Assembly (NCBI GenBank): GCA_029027265.1
Contig: CP093061.1
Span: 372,001 to 436,000, forward strand
DNA: 64,000 nt
Origin: Sulfurospirillum_A sp029027265
GTDB taxonomy: Bacteria; Campylobacterota; Campylobacteria; Campylobacterales; Sulfurospirillaceae
Direction: 5' to 3'
Shown: positions 63,225 through 64,000 of the stretch, one piece after another
How the letters are laid out: each line of letters begins with the position of its first letter
Numbering within the stretch: position 1 is the first letter of the stretch
Notes under the pieces: generated by a model
Told to the model about the DNA's origin: nothing
The model's input: only the letters and a program-made list of their open reading frames with translations
Databases searched by the model: none
Translations under genes and position numbers: made by a program

Positions 63225-63949
63225 AGTTATATGTAAAAGAGTACAGCTCATACATTGACAACGGTAAACTAGATATAAAAAAAGAGCTAAAACAGAAGTA
63301 CCAGTTAGACACAAGACGGCAAGACAAGTTTATACATCTAGCTGTTTATGGCGGACAACTTTTAAAGCAAAAGTGTGAAATAAAAGAGGATGATGAACTC
63401 TATGTGACAAGTGGTGTAGGTAATGCTGATATAGTTCAAAAAACAAACACTTACATGTACAAAGAAAACCAGCCATTGAAACTTTTTGATTTTATAAATT
63501 TACTAGGTAATACAACTAGTTATTACGTCGCAAAATCACTTGGTATGAAGGGGAAAAATATTTTTCAAATCTCTGATAATTTTACCTATGTAAACACTCT
63601 TGTAAGTGCCTATGCTTCGCTTCTTAACTCTAAAAAAGATGCTATAATATGTGCCATAGATTTGGTAAGTGAACCTAGTCAAATTATTAAAAGAGTAATG
63701 GGTGTTGAGCAAAGTTGTGAAGTTTTGAGTAGTGTGAATTATCAAAAGCTTTCACTCAGCCCAGATGGTGCAATAGCCGAGATAGAGTTTAGTATGGATG
63801 AAGAGACTACATGTAAAGCACAAAACAAGCCGTTTGAAACGTATGCTAGTTATATGGTAAATTGTGCCTTAAGAGACAAAAAAGAGCTTCTACATGTAGA
63901 GGTATTTGGGAAAAGAATGAGAACCATAAAAGTGAAGAGTCTAAAATGA
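63221..63949 (+). CDS. Ketosynthase-like protein lacking the active-site cysteine
   Basis: 242 residues aligning with the first half of a ketosynthase (LYVTSGVGNADIVQ; NTTSYYVAKSLGMKGKNIF), but the usual T-A-C-x-S position reads ISDNFTYVNTLVSAYASLL and no catalytic His motifs follow. It starts four bases inside the previous ketosynthase end. A chain-length-factor or structural partner of the active ketosynthase is likely. Confidence 0.7.
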   Translation: MKLYVKEYSSYIDNGKLDIKKELKQKYQLDTRRQDKFIHLAVYGGQLLKQKCEIKEDDELYVTSGVGNADIVQKTNTYMYKENQPLKLFDFINLLGNTTSYYVAKSLGMKGKNIFQISDNFTYVNTLVSAYASLLNSKKDAIICAIDLVSEPSQIIKRVMGVEQSCEVLSSVNYQKLSLSPDGAIAEIEFSMDEETTCKAQNKPFETYASYMVNCALRDKKELLHVEVFGKRMRTIKVKSLK

Positions 63950-64000
63950 AATCGTATATAAATAACTATGAGTTGCATTGTAATGCAGGAAATACTGCCC
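63946..64000 (+). CDS. Start of a further ketosynthase-like gene (partial)
   Basis: ATG 63946 overlaps the preceding stop (ATGA) and gives MKSYINNYELHCNAGNTA before the window ends. The pattern resembles the first beta-strand of 3-oxoacyl-ACP synthases (an I-x-x-Y/G-x-x-C/S-x-x-G-N start). It shows that the cluster goes on to the right. Confidence 0.5.
   Translation, partial: MKSYINNYELHCNAGNTA

Overview
The window is AT-rich and almost fully coding. Its core gene order (plsY<>nadA-nadC-flhB; minC-lpxC-tsaB-thrB-ylxR-infB-rbfA-rimP-ribD), the short TsaB and the Lys/Glu-rich IF2 suggest a member of the Campylobacterota, probably close to Sulfurimonas or Arcobacter. This placement rests on recalled gene order and protein similarity, not on a search. 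No tRNA, rRNA or CRISPR array was seen. No stretch longer than 300 bases lacks a gene or gene remnant.

Layout. 1-17.7 kb: housekeeping genes (phospholipid, NAD, flagellar export, c-di-nucleotide/oligonucleotide phosphoesterase, cell-shape M23 peptidase, division, lipid A, tRNA t6A, threonine, translation initiation, riboflavin). 17.9-31.6 kb: a catabolic island with every enzyme from 4-hydroxybenzoate through protocatechuate 4,5-cleavage to pyruvate plus oxaloacetate (PobA, LigAB, LigC, LigI, LigU/GalD, LigJ, LigK), a TRAP transporter, a TfdA/TauD-type dioxygenase, a class II aldolase/decarboxylase-like protein, an EamA permease and an IclR regulator. A palindrome lies before the first gene. 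31.6-33.6 kb: a chemoreceptor and a DUF309 protein on the minus strand. 33.7-40.7 kb: a possible undescribed peptide ligation/trimming system: a short TolC-like protein, an M20 peptidase, two ATP-grasp ligases (one with helix-hairpin-helix domains) and a large M14 carboxypeptidase. 40.7-41.8 kb: a decayed insertion sequence. 41.8-47.9 kb: a MarR-controlled RND efflux operon. 48.0-52 kb: a radical SAM/methyltransferase fusion and a TonB receptor. 52-64 kb: PpaC, small unknown genes, then a polyketide-like operon with DarA, DarB, BtrH, ABC, ACP and ketosynthase genes, resembling dialkylresorcinol/aryl-polyene (flexirubin-type) pigment clusters. It is interrupted by restriction-modification and Bro-type remnants and runs off the right edge.

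Several genes are broken by what looks like a one-base change in an A or T run: the M23 peptidase, LigI, a TolC-like gene, the transposase and the Bro protein. These may be assembly errors or true decay, and this should be settled before any of them is called a pseudogene. Two genes (ylxR, tsaB) appear to start at ATA codons, each correctly spaced from a Shine-Dalgarno sequence. The 8-mer palindrome TACATGTA recurs about thirty times, far more than composition predicts.
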